From positions 29,417-37,644 of the forward strand of contig PCAV01000063.1 in assembly GCA_002730675.1 (NCBI GenBank): a stretch of DNA of 8,228 nucleotides, given 5' to 3'. The DNA comes from Rhodospirillaceae bacterium (lineage in GTDB: Bacteria > Pseudomonadota > Alphaproteobacteria > Thalassobaculales > Thalassobaculaceae). Of this stretch, positions 1-5,739 are shown piece after piece; position 1 is the first letter of the stretch; each line of letters opens with the position of its first letter. The translations under genes were made by a program, and so were the position numbers. The notes below the pieces were generated by a model. The model searched no databases, was not told where the DNA came from, and saw only the letters and a program-made list of their open reading frames with translations.

Positions 1-1
1 G

Positions 2-1072
2 AATAAGAAACTTCTGGTGGCCGGCGCCCGAGGGATTGTTGGCCGAAGTACTATTAATCATTTCAGTAAATTAAAAGGCTGGGATGTTGTTGGCCTTTCC
101 AGATCGGCATCGGATTTTGATTCCGAGATAGAATGGATAAATGTCGATCTACAGAATGCAGCGGATTGTAGAAATAAACTCAAATCTCTCAACGATGTAT
201 CTCACATTTGTTACAGTGCTGTATTTGAAAAAGAAAACCTCACGTCAGGTTGGACGCAGTCGGATCACGCTGAAATAAATCTAAACATGCTTCGCAATTT
301 GATTGAGACCATAGATAAAAATTCGCCAAAACTTCAACACATAACTTTAATGCAGGGTACCAAAGCTTATGGAGGTCATTTAGGCCCTTTTAAGATGCCC
401 GCGCGAGAGACGGACCCGCGCTCAATGGGCCCAAACTTTTATTATGATCAGATGGATTGGCTTTCCGAATTTCAGAAAACAAAACAATGGAATTGGACGA
501 TCCTCCGTCCTCAACTTGTTTTTGGGGTGGCAGCTAGAAGTCCTCTAAATATTATTGCTGCCATTGGGACCTATGCATCAATTTCGAGGGAGCTCGGTAT
601 TCCTCTGCGGTTCCCAGGTGGCGTCGAGCGTATTGGTGAAGCAACCGATGCGCGATTAATAGCAAAGGCTGTTGAATGGGTTGGTCATAATAAGATAGCC
701 GCTAATCAAATTTATAACATCACAAATGGTGATATATATATATGGCATCATATTTGGCCTAGGATAGCGGAGTTATTTGGTATGGAACATGGAGTTCCGC
801 AGCCAATGTCTTTAGTGAAATTGATGCCAGAGAATGCGCAACTTTGGGGGCTTATTACAAAAAAATACTCTTTGAAAAACTTTTCTCTTTCAGAGCTGGT
901 GCCGTCATGGCGGTTTGCAGATTATATCTTTGGGTATGGTCAACGGCCAAATCCGCACCACATGAGCAATATTAAAATAAGAAAGCATGGTTTTTCTGGT
1001 TGTATTGACACAGAAGAAATGGTGCTGGAGTTATTGAGAGAAATGCAGGATCTTAGAATACTTCCCGAATAA
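2..1072 (+). CDS. PRISE-type NAD(P)-dependent short-chain reductase, 5' end cut by window edge
   Basis: The reading frame is open from base 2, so the start codon lies outside the window. The GTG at 17 is an internal valine of the first beta strand, not the start. Of the 356 visible residues, 4-14 (LLVAGARGIVG) form a first Rossmann strand and a GxxGxxG nucleotide-binding loop. Later motifs match the progesterone 5-beta-reductase/iridoid synthase (PRISE) family of atypical SDRs: GTKAYGG with the conserved Lys at about 121, NFYYDQMDWL with the catalytic Tyr at about 147-148, RPQLVFG, and a C-terminal block with NITNGD...W...W. Known family members reduce activated C=C bonds of enones with NAD(P)H in the cytoplasm. 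The substrate here cannot be told, and an epimerase/dehydratase label is the looser alternative. The gene converges with the dioxygenase gene, with 26 bp between the stop codons. Few N-terminal residues are probably missing, because the first strand is nearly complete. Confidence 0.85.
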   Translation, partial: NKKLLVAGARGIVGRSTINHFSKLKGWDVVGLSRSASDFDSEIEWINVDLQNAADCRNKLKSLNDVSHICYSAVFEKENLTSGWTQSDHAEINLNMLRNLIETIDKNSPKLQHITLMQGTKAYGGHLGPFKMPARETDPRSMGPNFYYDQMDWLSEFQKTKQWNWTILRPQLVFGVAARSPLNIIAAIGTYASISRELGIPLRFPGGVERIGEATDARLIAKAVEWVGHNKIAANQIYNITNGDIYIWHHIWPRIAELFGMEHGVPQPMSLVKLMPENAQLWGLITKKYSLKNFSLSELVPSWRFADYIFGYGQRPNPHHMSNIKIRKHGFSGCIDTEEMVLELLREMQDLRILPE

Positions 1073-1098
1073 CGCGTGGCGAAAGTCTGTTTGGTGCT

Positions 1099-2271
1099 TC
1101 AGATCGCAAGATCTTTTGTGTTGTAACCCTTAATGACAGAAGTAAACGTTGCATCATTAAACCTGTATTTGTCCTTCAAGTTAGCGAACGGTTTGTAATC
1201 GAAAGAATTTTCATTTTGATATTTCTGCCTGCGAGCATCGATGGCTACTTGTATCACGGCAGCTCGTTCAAAAATTCTTTGTTCGTCGTATACCGCGTTA
1301 GTGCCATTCATTCCAAGGGCGGCTTTCTGCCCTAAAACTGATTTACGGCGGTGAAAACCAAAAGTAATTGATATTCTAATATTCGGTGAGGCGTTCGCAA
1401 AAGAACCATGAACCATTTGCCTATTAACAATTGTCGCGTCACCAGGAGCACAGATTAATGGCACGGCATCGGGCAACTGAATGCTCCCTCCATTGCGTTC
1501 AATCATGCCCTTTATGTCAGCTTTCCCATTTTTGTGACTGCCTGGAATTACCCACAAACTATTTGCTGGAGTTGTTTCGTATAGTTGGACTTGAAAATTG
1601 AAACCATGTATTCCTTCGTCCCAATTTTTTGATTTCCAGTGCGTGACGCCATCTTGGTGCCAAGCCACCGATCCGCCTAATCCAGGTTGTTTAACAAAAA
1701 TTGCGTCATTGTAGGGTACAAAATCTTCCCCATTTATAGATTCAGCAATCATAAGCAAATCTGGATGACCATAAAGCCGTAAAGCGGCGGGCATCGCTTC
1801 ACACATGCCATACATTAAATGCACAACATATTCTGGGGCTCCCTCTTCGGGCTTAGGCTCAACCATTTTGCTCGGGTGACGGCCATTTAAGAGATTGGTA
1901 CCACCCCATGGATCAGAAAGCGGTTTAATAAAAGTATACGGTTCTCGTGCAAAGTCTCTCCCTAAAGCAGGCCTACCTTTCTTGTCTAATGCTGAACCAG
2001 GTTCTGCAGGAGCTCTTTCGATCATATCAGCCGTATCTGAGCGAATGTCGTTTAGCTCTTCTTCATCAAGCACATTTTCAAATATATAAAATCCATATTC
2101 ATTGAATGCATCCAGAATGTTCGAGTGTAACATCCCATTCGTTTGTCGGCGGATTGGGCCTCGATTATCCATGCTAAGGGCAAGATTTTTTCCTTTTTCA
2201 AGATACTCCTTCATACTATCAGAATATTCTTGAGTTGAGATATTGCCGTTCCCTGTTTTTTCTGACGGCAT
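1099..2271 (-). CDS. Phytanoyl-CoA dioxygenase (PhyH) family Fe(II)/2-oxoglutarate oxygenase
   Basis: A 390-residue cytosolic protein of the PhyH family, which hydroxylates a substrate using Fe(II), O2 and 2-oxoglutarate. The metal triad is complete: H205 and D207 in AWHQDGVTHW and H288 in RQMVHGSF, followed by R299 (NIRISITFGF), which should bind the 2-oxoglutarate carboxylate. Residues 230-250 (YETTPANSLWVIPGSH) are the usual strand and turn before the second histidine. No signal peptide is visible. The ATG start is well fixed by a near-perfect AAGGAGGAG at 2276-2284 on the minus strand, only 4 bases from the ATG. This is the best ribosome site in the window and suggests strong translation. 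The roughly 50-residue charged N-terminal stretch and C-terminal tail beyond residue 310 make it longer than many family members (about 270-310). The substrate is unknown: family members act on acyl-CoAs, ectoine and small secondary metabolites. It is divergent from a betaine-type importer, which hints weakly at an osmolyte-like substrate. Confidence 0.9.
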   Translation of the reverse strand: MPSEKTGNGNISTQEYSDSMKEYLEKGKNLALSMDNRGPIRRQTNGMLHSNILDAFNEYGFYIFENVLDEEELNDIRSDTADMIERAPAEPGSALDKKGRPALGRDFAREPYTFIKPLSDPWGGTNLLNGRHPSKMVEPKPEEGAPEYVVHLMYGMCEAMPAALRLYGHPDLLMIAESINGEDFVPYNDAIFVKQPGLGGSVAWHQDGVTHWKSKNWDEGIHGFNFQVQLYETTPANSLWVIPGSHKNGKADIKGMIERNGGSIQLPDAVPLICAPGDATIVNRQMVHGSFANASPNIRISITFGFHRRKSVLGQKAALGMNGTNAVYDEQRIFERAAVIQVAIDARRQKYQNENSFDYKPFANLKDKYRFNDATFTSVIKGYNTKDLAI

Positions 2272-2296
2272 TTTTCTCCTCCTTAGTATATCAAAT

Positions 2297-2336
2297 CTTC
2301 AAGTTATCTAAATTTAGTTTATAACTTTTTTTGAAG
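2297..2336. promoter_or_regulatory. Nested inverted repeat in the divergent control region
   Basis: The 184-bp gap between the dioxygenase and importer genes contains stacked dyads. There is a perfect 10-bp palindrome CTAAATTTAG (2308-2317), flanked by AAGTTAT (2301-2307) and its complement ATAACTT (2321-2327), with outer CTTCAA (2297-2302) and TTGAAG (2331-2336). The arms are slightly asymmetric (3 extra bases on the right inside, 3 more outside). Such a site between divergent genes would suit an operator for a dimeric regulator, or a hairpin in the dioxygenase leader since it lies 26-65 bases upstream of that ATG. The region is very AT-rich, so chance dyads are more likely than usual. No regulator gene is in the window. 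Confidence 0.4.
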
Positions 2337-2385
2337 CATCTACTTTTTAATATATATGGTCGCTTCTGGATAATTGTGTCGTTTC

Positions 2386-2417
2386 TTGACTAATCTTAGC
2401 GTGTAAGTCACTATAAG
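2386..2417 (+). promoter_or_regulatory. Tentative promoter of the betaine importer operon
   Basis: TTGACT (2386-2391) resembles a -35 element and TATAAG (2412-2417) a -10 element, but the spacing is 20 bp, longer than the preferred 16-18. A 17-bp spacing would put the poorer CACTAT at the -10 position. Transcription from here would give a leader of about 30 bases before the ATG at 2456. This is the best candidate in the region but not a strong one. Confidence 0.3.
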
Positions 2418-2455
2418 GCGATAAATTTTTAATAGAAAACAGGAAAGTAGGATTT

Positions 2456-3463
2456 ATGAATCGATTGTTCGTGTACTTAGCTGTTGTATTGAGCACGTTA
2501 CTCGGCTTTACAACAGCCGCCTCAGCTAAATGTGGTGACGTCACAATGGCAGAGATGAATTGGGCGTCAGCTGAATTGATGGCCAATATTGATAAAGTAA
2601 TTTTAGAAAAAGGTTATGGTTGTAATGTTGAATTGGTGGCAGGGGCCACAATGCCGTCATTTACTTCTATGAATGAGAAGGGGCAACCCGATGTGGCAGC
2701 TGAACTTTGGATAAATGCAGTCCGAAATCCGTTGAACAAAGCCATGGCTGAGGGAAGGCTCCATTCTCTTGTAGACGGCCCAATAACAGAATTAGGTGAG
2801 GGTTGGTGGATACCACCTCACACACAAAAGAAGCATCCCGAGCTTAAGACAGTTCTCGATGTTCTAAAGAGACCAGATCTTTTCCCACATCCCGAAGATA
2901 AATCTAAAGGGGCGTTTGTGGGGTGCCCAGCAGGCTGGGGGTGTCAGCTAGCTAATAATAATTTATTCCGAGCTTTTGAAATGGAGAAAAAGGGTTGGGT
3001 TCTAGTTGATCCTGGTTCGGCAGCTGGTCTGGATGGATCAATGTCAAAGGCAGTTGAAAGAGGTCAAAACTGGTTTGGTTACTACTGGTCTCCGACAGCA
3101 ATGATCGGAAAATATCAAATGGTTCCACTGCCCTTTGGCGTTCCATTTGGCGGGAAAGAAAACTGGGACGGTTGTATTGTAAAAGCGGAACAAGACTGCG
3201 CTAATCCTAAAGTAAGTGCTTGGACCAAGTCTGAAGTTCATACTATCGTTACTGATTCATTTAAGAAAAGTGGTGGAGACGCTGTAACCTATTTAAGTAA
3301 ACGCGTCATCCCAGGACCGGTGATGAATGGTATGCTTGTTTTTATGGCGGATGAGCAGGCCGGTGGAGCTGATGCGGCTATAGAATTTTTGAAAAAGCAT
3401 GAATCAGTTTGGAGTAAGTGGGTATCTTCTTCGGCTGCTGCTAAAATCAAAAAATCACTATAA
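2456..3463 (+). CDS. proX: Periplasmic betaine/quaternary-amine-binding protein of a ProU/OpuA-type importer
   Basis: A 335-residue substrate-binding protein of the OpuAC family. Residues 1-24 form a Sec signal peptide (hydrophobic core then ASA, cleavage before K25). The mature protein should sit in the periplasm and deliver ligand to the permease encoded next. Aromatic residues that could form the cation-pi ligand cage are W36, W85, W117/W118, W161, W206 and W211. The block GCPAGWGC (C157, W161, C163) has the same spacing as the Cys136-Trp140-Cys142 disulfide and ligand-cage site I recall for E. coli ProX. Six cysteines (26, 56, 157, 163, 240, 248) remain after processing, so up to three disulfides are possible. 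AGGAAAG (2441-2447), 8 bases before the ATG, supports the start. Glycine betaine is the default substrate. Choline, proline betaine and TMAO binders share this fold, so specificity is open. Confidence 0.9.
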   Translation: MNRLFVYLAVVLSTLLGFTTAASAKCGDVTMAEMNWASAELMANIDKVILEKGYGCNVELVAGATMPSFTSMNEKGQPDVAAELWINAVRNPLNKAMAEGRLHSLVDGPITELGEGWWIPPHTQKKHPELKTVLDVLKRPDLFPHPEDKSKGAFVGCPAGWGCQLANNNLFRAFEMEKKGWVLVDPGSAAGLDGSMSKAVERGQNWFGYYWSPTAMIGKYQMVPLPFGVPFGGKENWDGCIVKAEQDCANPKVSAWTKSEVHTIVTDSFKKSGGDAVTYLSKRVIPGPVMNGMLVFMADEQAGGADAAIEFLKKHESVWSKWVSSSAAAKIKKSL

Positions 3464-3486
3464 AATAAAGTAAGATATCAGAAAAC

Positions 3487-3523
3487 GGGCCTGTCGGATT
3501 TCATCAGACAGGCCCTATCTTTT
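3487..3523 (+). terminator. Intra-operon hairpin, likely partial terminator or 3' stabiliser
   Basis: A perfect 9-bp GC-rich stem, GGGCCTGTC (3487-3495) with GACAGGCCC (3507-3515), encloses an 11-base loop and is followed by the interrupted T tract TATCTTTT (3516-3523). It lies 23 bases after the binding-protein stop and 20 bases before the permease start. In binding-protein-first ABC operons such a hairpin commonly gives more binding protein than membrane parts, by partial termination or by protecting the upstream mRNA. The imperfect T tract fits partial rather than complete termination. Confidence 0.75.
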
Positions 3524-3543
3524 GGCAAAACTGAGGTTATTCC

Positions 3544-4434
3544 ATGGATTTTTTTGATTCGTTCCCAGCAATGGAACGGCAGGATTTGCGAGATCTAAAA
3601 AAAGGGATAGATTCCAGCTTTCGCGACTTTTCCCGAGCCTATGGCGATGAGATTGAAGGCTTTTTCGAACCTCTTTTGCATTTTTTAGTTTGGTTAGAAA
3701 AGTTGCTGGTAAATGCGCCTTGGCTAGTAGTTATTATTGGCTTGGCGATATTGGCTTGGCTGGGGTCAAGGAGTTGGAAGCTTGTTACAGGAACCGTGAT
3801 AGCCTTTCTTGTTATCGGCTACTTTGGGATGTGGAAGGATACCATGGCAACCCTCGCCATAATATCGGTTGCCACGTTACTGTGTATTGCGGTTGGTATT
3901 CCTTTTGGAATATGGATGGCCAGGTCAGATAGAGTTCAAGCTGCGGTTACTCCCGTTCTAGATGTAATGCAAACGATTCCAAGTTTTGTTTATTTGATAC
4001 CGGTGGTTATGCTGCTTGGAATAGGAAAGGTCCCTGGCTTAATAGCGGTGTGTATTTATGCAATTCCACCCCTCGTTAGATTAACGAATTTAGGTATTAG
4101 ATTAGTTGATAGTGAAGTGCTTGAGGCGGCCGACTCCTTTGGGGCTGATTATAAGCAAAAGCTTTTTGGTGTACAAATACCGCTGGCACTACCTAATATC
4201 TTCGCGGGTATAAATCAGACGATAATGATGTCACTAGCGATGGTGGTCATCGCTTCGATGATCGGTGTAAAAGGGCTAGGACTGCCGGTTCTCCGGGCTG
4301 TTTCAAATCAATATTTAGCTCTCGGACTTTTAAATGGATTGGCGATTGTTATTTTAGCAATTATTTTTGATAGGGTCTCTCAACAATATGGGCGCCGGCT
4401 TCAAGCACATAGAGAGGGTTCAGGCAGTGAGTGA
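3544..4434 (+). CDS. proW: ProU/OpuA-type ABC importer permease
   Basis: A 296-residue inner-membrane permease of the BPD_transp_1 family. Residues 1-55 are mostly charged and amphipathic, as in the cytoplasmic or periplasmic N-terminal extension of ProW proteins. Hydrophobic segments follow at about 59-74, 79-96, 101-124, 140-160, 163-180, 228-245 and 258-276. The EAA coupling loop, which contacts the ATPase, is clear at about 194-219 (EAADSFGA...VQIPLALPNI). With the ATPase it forms the channel that imports the ligand captured by the upstream binding protein, most likely as a homodimer. The ATG at 3544 is preceded by GAGG (3533-3536) 7 bases away; a second in-frame ATG at 3571 has no comparable site. 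The last 8 bases overlap the ATPase gene, indicating translational coupling. Confidence 0.92.
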   Translation: MDFFDSFPAMERQDLRDLKKGIDSSFRDFSRAYGDEIEGFFEPLLHFLVWLEKLLVNAPWLVVIIGLAILAWLGSRSWKLVTGTVIAFLVIGYFGMWKDTMATLAIISVATLLCIAVGIPFGIWMARSDRVQAAVTPVLDVMQTIPSFVYLIPVVMLLGIGKVPGLIAVCIYAIPPLVRLTNLGIRLVDSEVLEAADSFGADYKQKLFGVQIPLALPNIFAGINQTIMMSLAMVVIASMIGVKGLGLPVLRAVSNQYLALGLLNGLAIVILAIIFDRVSQQYGRRLQAHREGSGSE

Positions 4435-5473
4435 GCAAAAGATCCAAATAAAAAATTTGTATAAGATATTTGGTAATGATGCCGAAAACGTTATGGACCT
4501 CGTAAATGATGGAATAAGTAAACAAGAATTACTCGAGAACCATGGTCATGTCTTAGGTTTACGGAATATAAATATTGATGTTCCGGAAAAGTGCATTCGA
4601 GTAATCATGGGTTTGTCCGGTTCTGGAAAATCAACTCTAATACGGCATATAAACCGGCTGATTGAGCCAACATCAGGTCAGGTATTAGTGGGAGGGGAAG
4701 ATGTCCTTATGATGTCTGATGAAGAACTCAAAAACTTCAGGCGAAGTAAAGCTTCCATGGTTTTCCAGAAATTTGCGCTTCTGCCCCATCGCACTGTAAT
4801 AGAGAATGTTGGTTATGGGTTGCAAATCCAAAAAGTGTCAGAAACAGAAATCAATAAACGGAGCCAACACTGGATAGATAGGGTTGGTCTGACGGGGTTC
4901 GAAGACCACTATCCAGCGCAGCTTTCTGGGGGGATGCAACAAAGAGTTGGTTTAGCTCGCGCGTTAGCAACAGATGCAGAAATTCTATTAATGGATGAAG
5001 CATTTTCAGCGCTCGACCCACTTATAAGAACTGACATGCAAGGTATCTTACTTGGATTGCAGGAAGAGCTTCATAAAACGATAGTTTTTATCACTCACGA
5101 TTTAGATGAAGCACTAAGAATAGGGGATGAAATTTCGATTTTGAGGGATGGCGAAGTCGTCCAGCAGGGAACATCGCAGGAGATAGTAATGAACCCCTCG
5201 GACGATTATATTGCGGACTTCATAAAAGACGTCAACCGAGCGAGAGTTCTGGAGGTACGATCAATTATGGAGCCGAGTAAAACGGATAGAGGCCCTAGGC
5301 TAGATTTGACCACTCCTTTGGAGGACGCAATGGGTAAGTTATCAGAATTAGGAGAAACGAGTGGCTGCGTTGTGGATGATAAAGGACATGTCATTGGAAA
5401 AATAGAATTGAGTGCCGCGATTTCTGCTATAAAAAGGCCGGAAAAGACTTCTGATGAGCTGGGGTACCGTTAA
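4427..5473 (+). CDS. proV: ProU/OpuA-type ABC importer ATP-binding subunit, GTG start
   Basis: A 348-residue cytoplasmic ATPase that powers the importer. Motifs in order: the family-typical N-terminus IKNLYKIFG (8-16), Walker A GLSGSGKST (62-70), Q-loop Q114, signature LSGGMQQR (166-173), Walker B ILLMDE (186-191), D-loop SALD (194-197) and H-loop H224 in FITHD. IMGLSGSGKST, LIEPTSGQV and DEAFSALDPLIRT closely resemble E. coli ProV as I recall it. The C-terminal part (about 278-335) resembles a single reduced CBS-like unit, whereas the 400-residue ProV has two CBS domains, so osmotic gating may differ. I chose GTG 4427, which overlaps the permease stop by 8 bp, because AGAGGG (4413-4418) lies 8 bases upstream and the protein then begins close to the ProV N-terminus. 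Upstream in-frame TTG 4367 and ATG 4388 would add residues not expected in the family. No convincing terminator follows. Confidence 0.92.
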   Translation: MSEQKIQIKNLYKIFGNDAENVMDLVNDGISKQELLENHGHVLGLRNINIDVPEKCIRVIMGLSGSGKSTLIRHINRLIEPTSGQVLVGGEDVLMMSDEELKNFRRSKASMVFQKFALLPHRTVIENVGYGLQIQKVSETEINKRSQHWIDRVGLTGFEDHYPAQLSGGMQQRVGLARALATDAEILLMDEAFSALDPLIRTDMQGILLGLQEELHKTIVFITHDLDEALRIGDEISILRDGEVVQQGTSQEIVMNPSDDYIADFIKDVNRARVLEVRSIMEPSKTDRGPRLDLTTPLEDAMGKLSELGETSGCVVDDKGHVIGKIELSAAISAIKRPEKTSDELGYR

Positions 5474-5640
5474 GCACACTACGGGAACCAGATAAATTAA
5501 AGGTGTTCTGTGCAAAAAGTATTTGAAAACCTGCGCGGTAATCGATGTTAATTGAGCCGTCGTTTTATAGGGCGCCTTTATGGCCCCTGCCACCCGTATA
5601 AATTTATCGCAAGCGAAAATTTTAAGTTGATGAACCCGTA
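5474..5640. other. Intergenic stretch with weak dyads only
   Basis: Between the ATPase stop and the first Fur-like site there is no convincing gene. Two imperfect dyads can be drawn: GCACA (5474-5478) with TGTGC (5509-5513), followed by A residues rather than T; and TTTATAGGG (5564-5572) with CCC-G-TATAAA (5593-5602), which has one bulge. Neither looks like a standard terminator. Termination of the importer transcript is therefore unassigned. Confidence 0.5.
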
Positions 5641-5641
5641 G

Positions 5642-5658
5642 ATGCGAATGGTTCGCAT
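5642..5658 (+). promoter_or_regulatory. Fur-box-like inverted repeat, site 1
   Basis: ATGCGAA (5642-5648) and TTCGCAT (5652-5658) form a perfect 7-bp inverted repeat around TGG. Written as a 7-1-7 Fur site it is TGCGAAT-G-GTTCGCA, one base from the symmetric TGCGAAT-n-ATTCGCA form common among proteobacterial Fur boxes. It lies 7 bp upstream of a TTGACA hexamer, about 80 bp before the DUF4856 gene. Fur with bound Fe(II) would repress here when iron is ample. Confidence 0.65.
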
Positions 5659-5664
5659 TTGACC

Positions 5665-5691
5665 TTGACATTGCCATGAAAATGCTATTCA
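5665..5691 (+). promoter_or_regulatory. Probable promoter of the DUF4856 gene
   Basis: A consensus -35 hexamer TTGACA is at 5665-5670. The -10 is less clear. An extended -10-like TG-C-TATTCA (5683-5691) sits 15 bp away, and TTCATT (5688-5693) is at the ideal 17 bp spacing but is a poor match. The -10 area overlaps Fur-like site 2, and site 1 lies just upstream of the -35, a classic repressor layout. Confidence 0.5.
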
Positions 5692-5697
5692 TTCGCA
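5683..5697 (+). promoter_or_regulatory. Fur-box-like inverted repeat, site 2 (imperfect)
   Basis: TGCTATT-C-ATTCGCA is a 7-1-7 dyad with five of seven arm positions paired. Its right arm ATTCGCA is exactly the complement of the TGCGAAT left arm of site 1. The centres (5650 and 5690) are 40 bp apart, about four helical turns, so two Fur dimers could bind on the same DNA face. It overlaps the likely -10 region of the DUF4856 promoter. Confidence 0.5.
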
Positions 5698-5726
5698 ATT
5701 TCATTAAACCGGTTTTCGTTGTAAAT

Positions 5727-5732
5727 GGAAGG
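5727..5732 (+). promoter_or_regulatory. Ribosome binding site that decides the DUF4856 start
   Basis: GGAAGG lies 7 bases before ATG 5740. The in-frame ATG at 5725 overlaps this site and has no Shine-Dalgarno sequence of its own, so translation most likely begins at 5740 and the protein is five residues shorter than the longest frame. A 10-bp palindrome AAACCGGTTT (5706-5715) lies in the leader just upstream. Confidence 0.75.
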
Positions 5733-5739
5733 CAAAATT

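Noticed and set aside
732..743. (AT)6 dinucleotide run
   Set aside because: It is inside the reductase gene, in frame, encoding a normal D-I-Y-I-W strand; a short microsatellite without a visible role.
2347..2586. 79-residue minus-strand frame
   Set aside because: It covers the importer promoter and the antisense of the signal peptide; no ribosome site or motif.
5474..5513. Possible terminator of the importer operon (GCACA/TGTGC with inner GAACC)
   Set aside because: The stem is broken by a large internal loop and bulge and is followed by A residues, not T residues.
5564..5602. TTTATAGGG...CCC-G-TATAAA stem
   Set aside because: It has a bulge, a long unstructured interior and weak AT pairs, with no T tract; it may be chance in AT-rich DNA.
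5348..5704. 118-residue minus-strand frame
   Set aside because: It overlaps the end of the ATPase gene and both Fur-like sites, has no recognisable domain, and its low-complexity composition looks like an antisense shadow.
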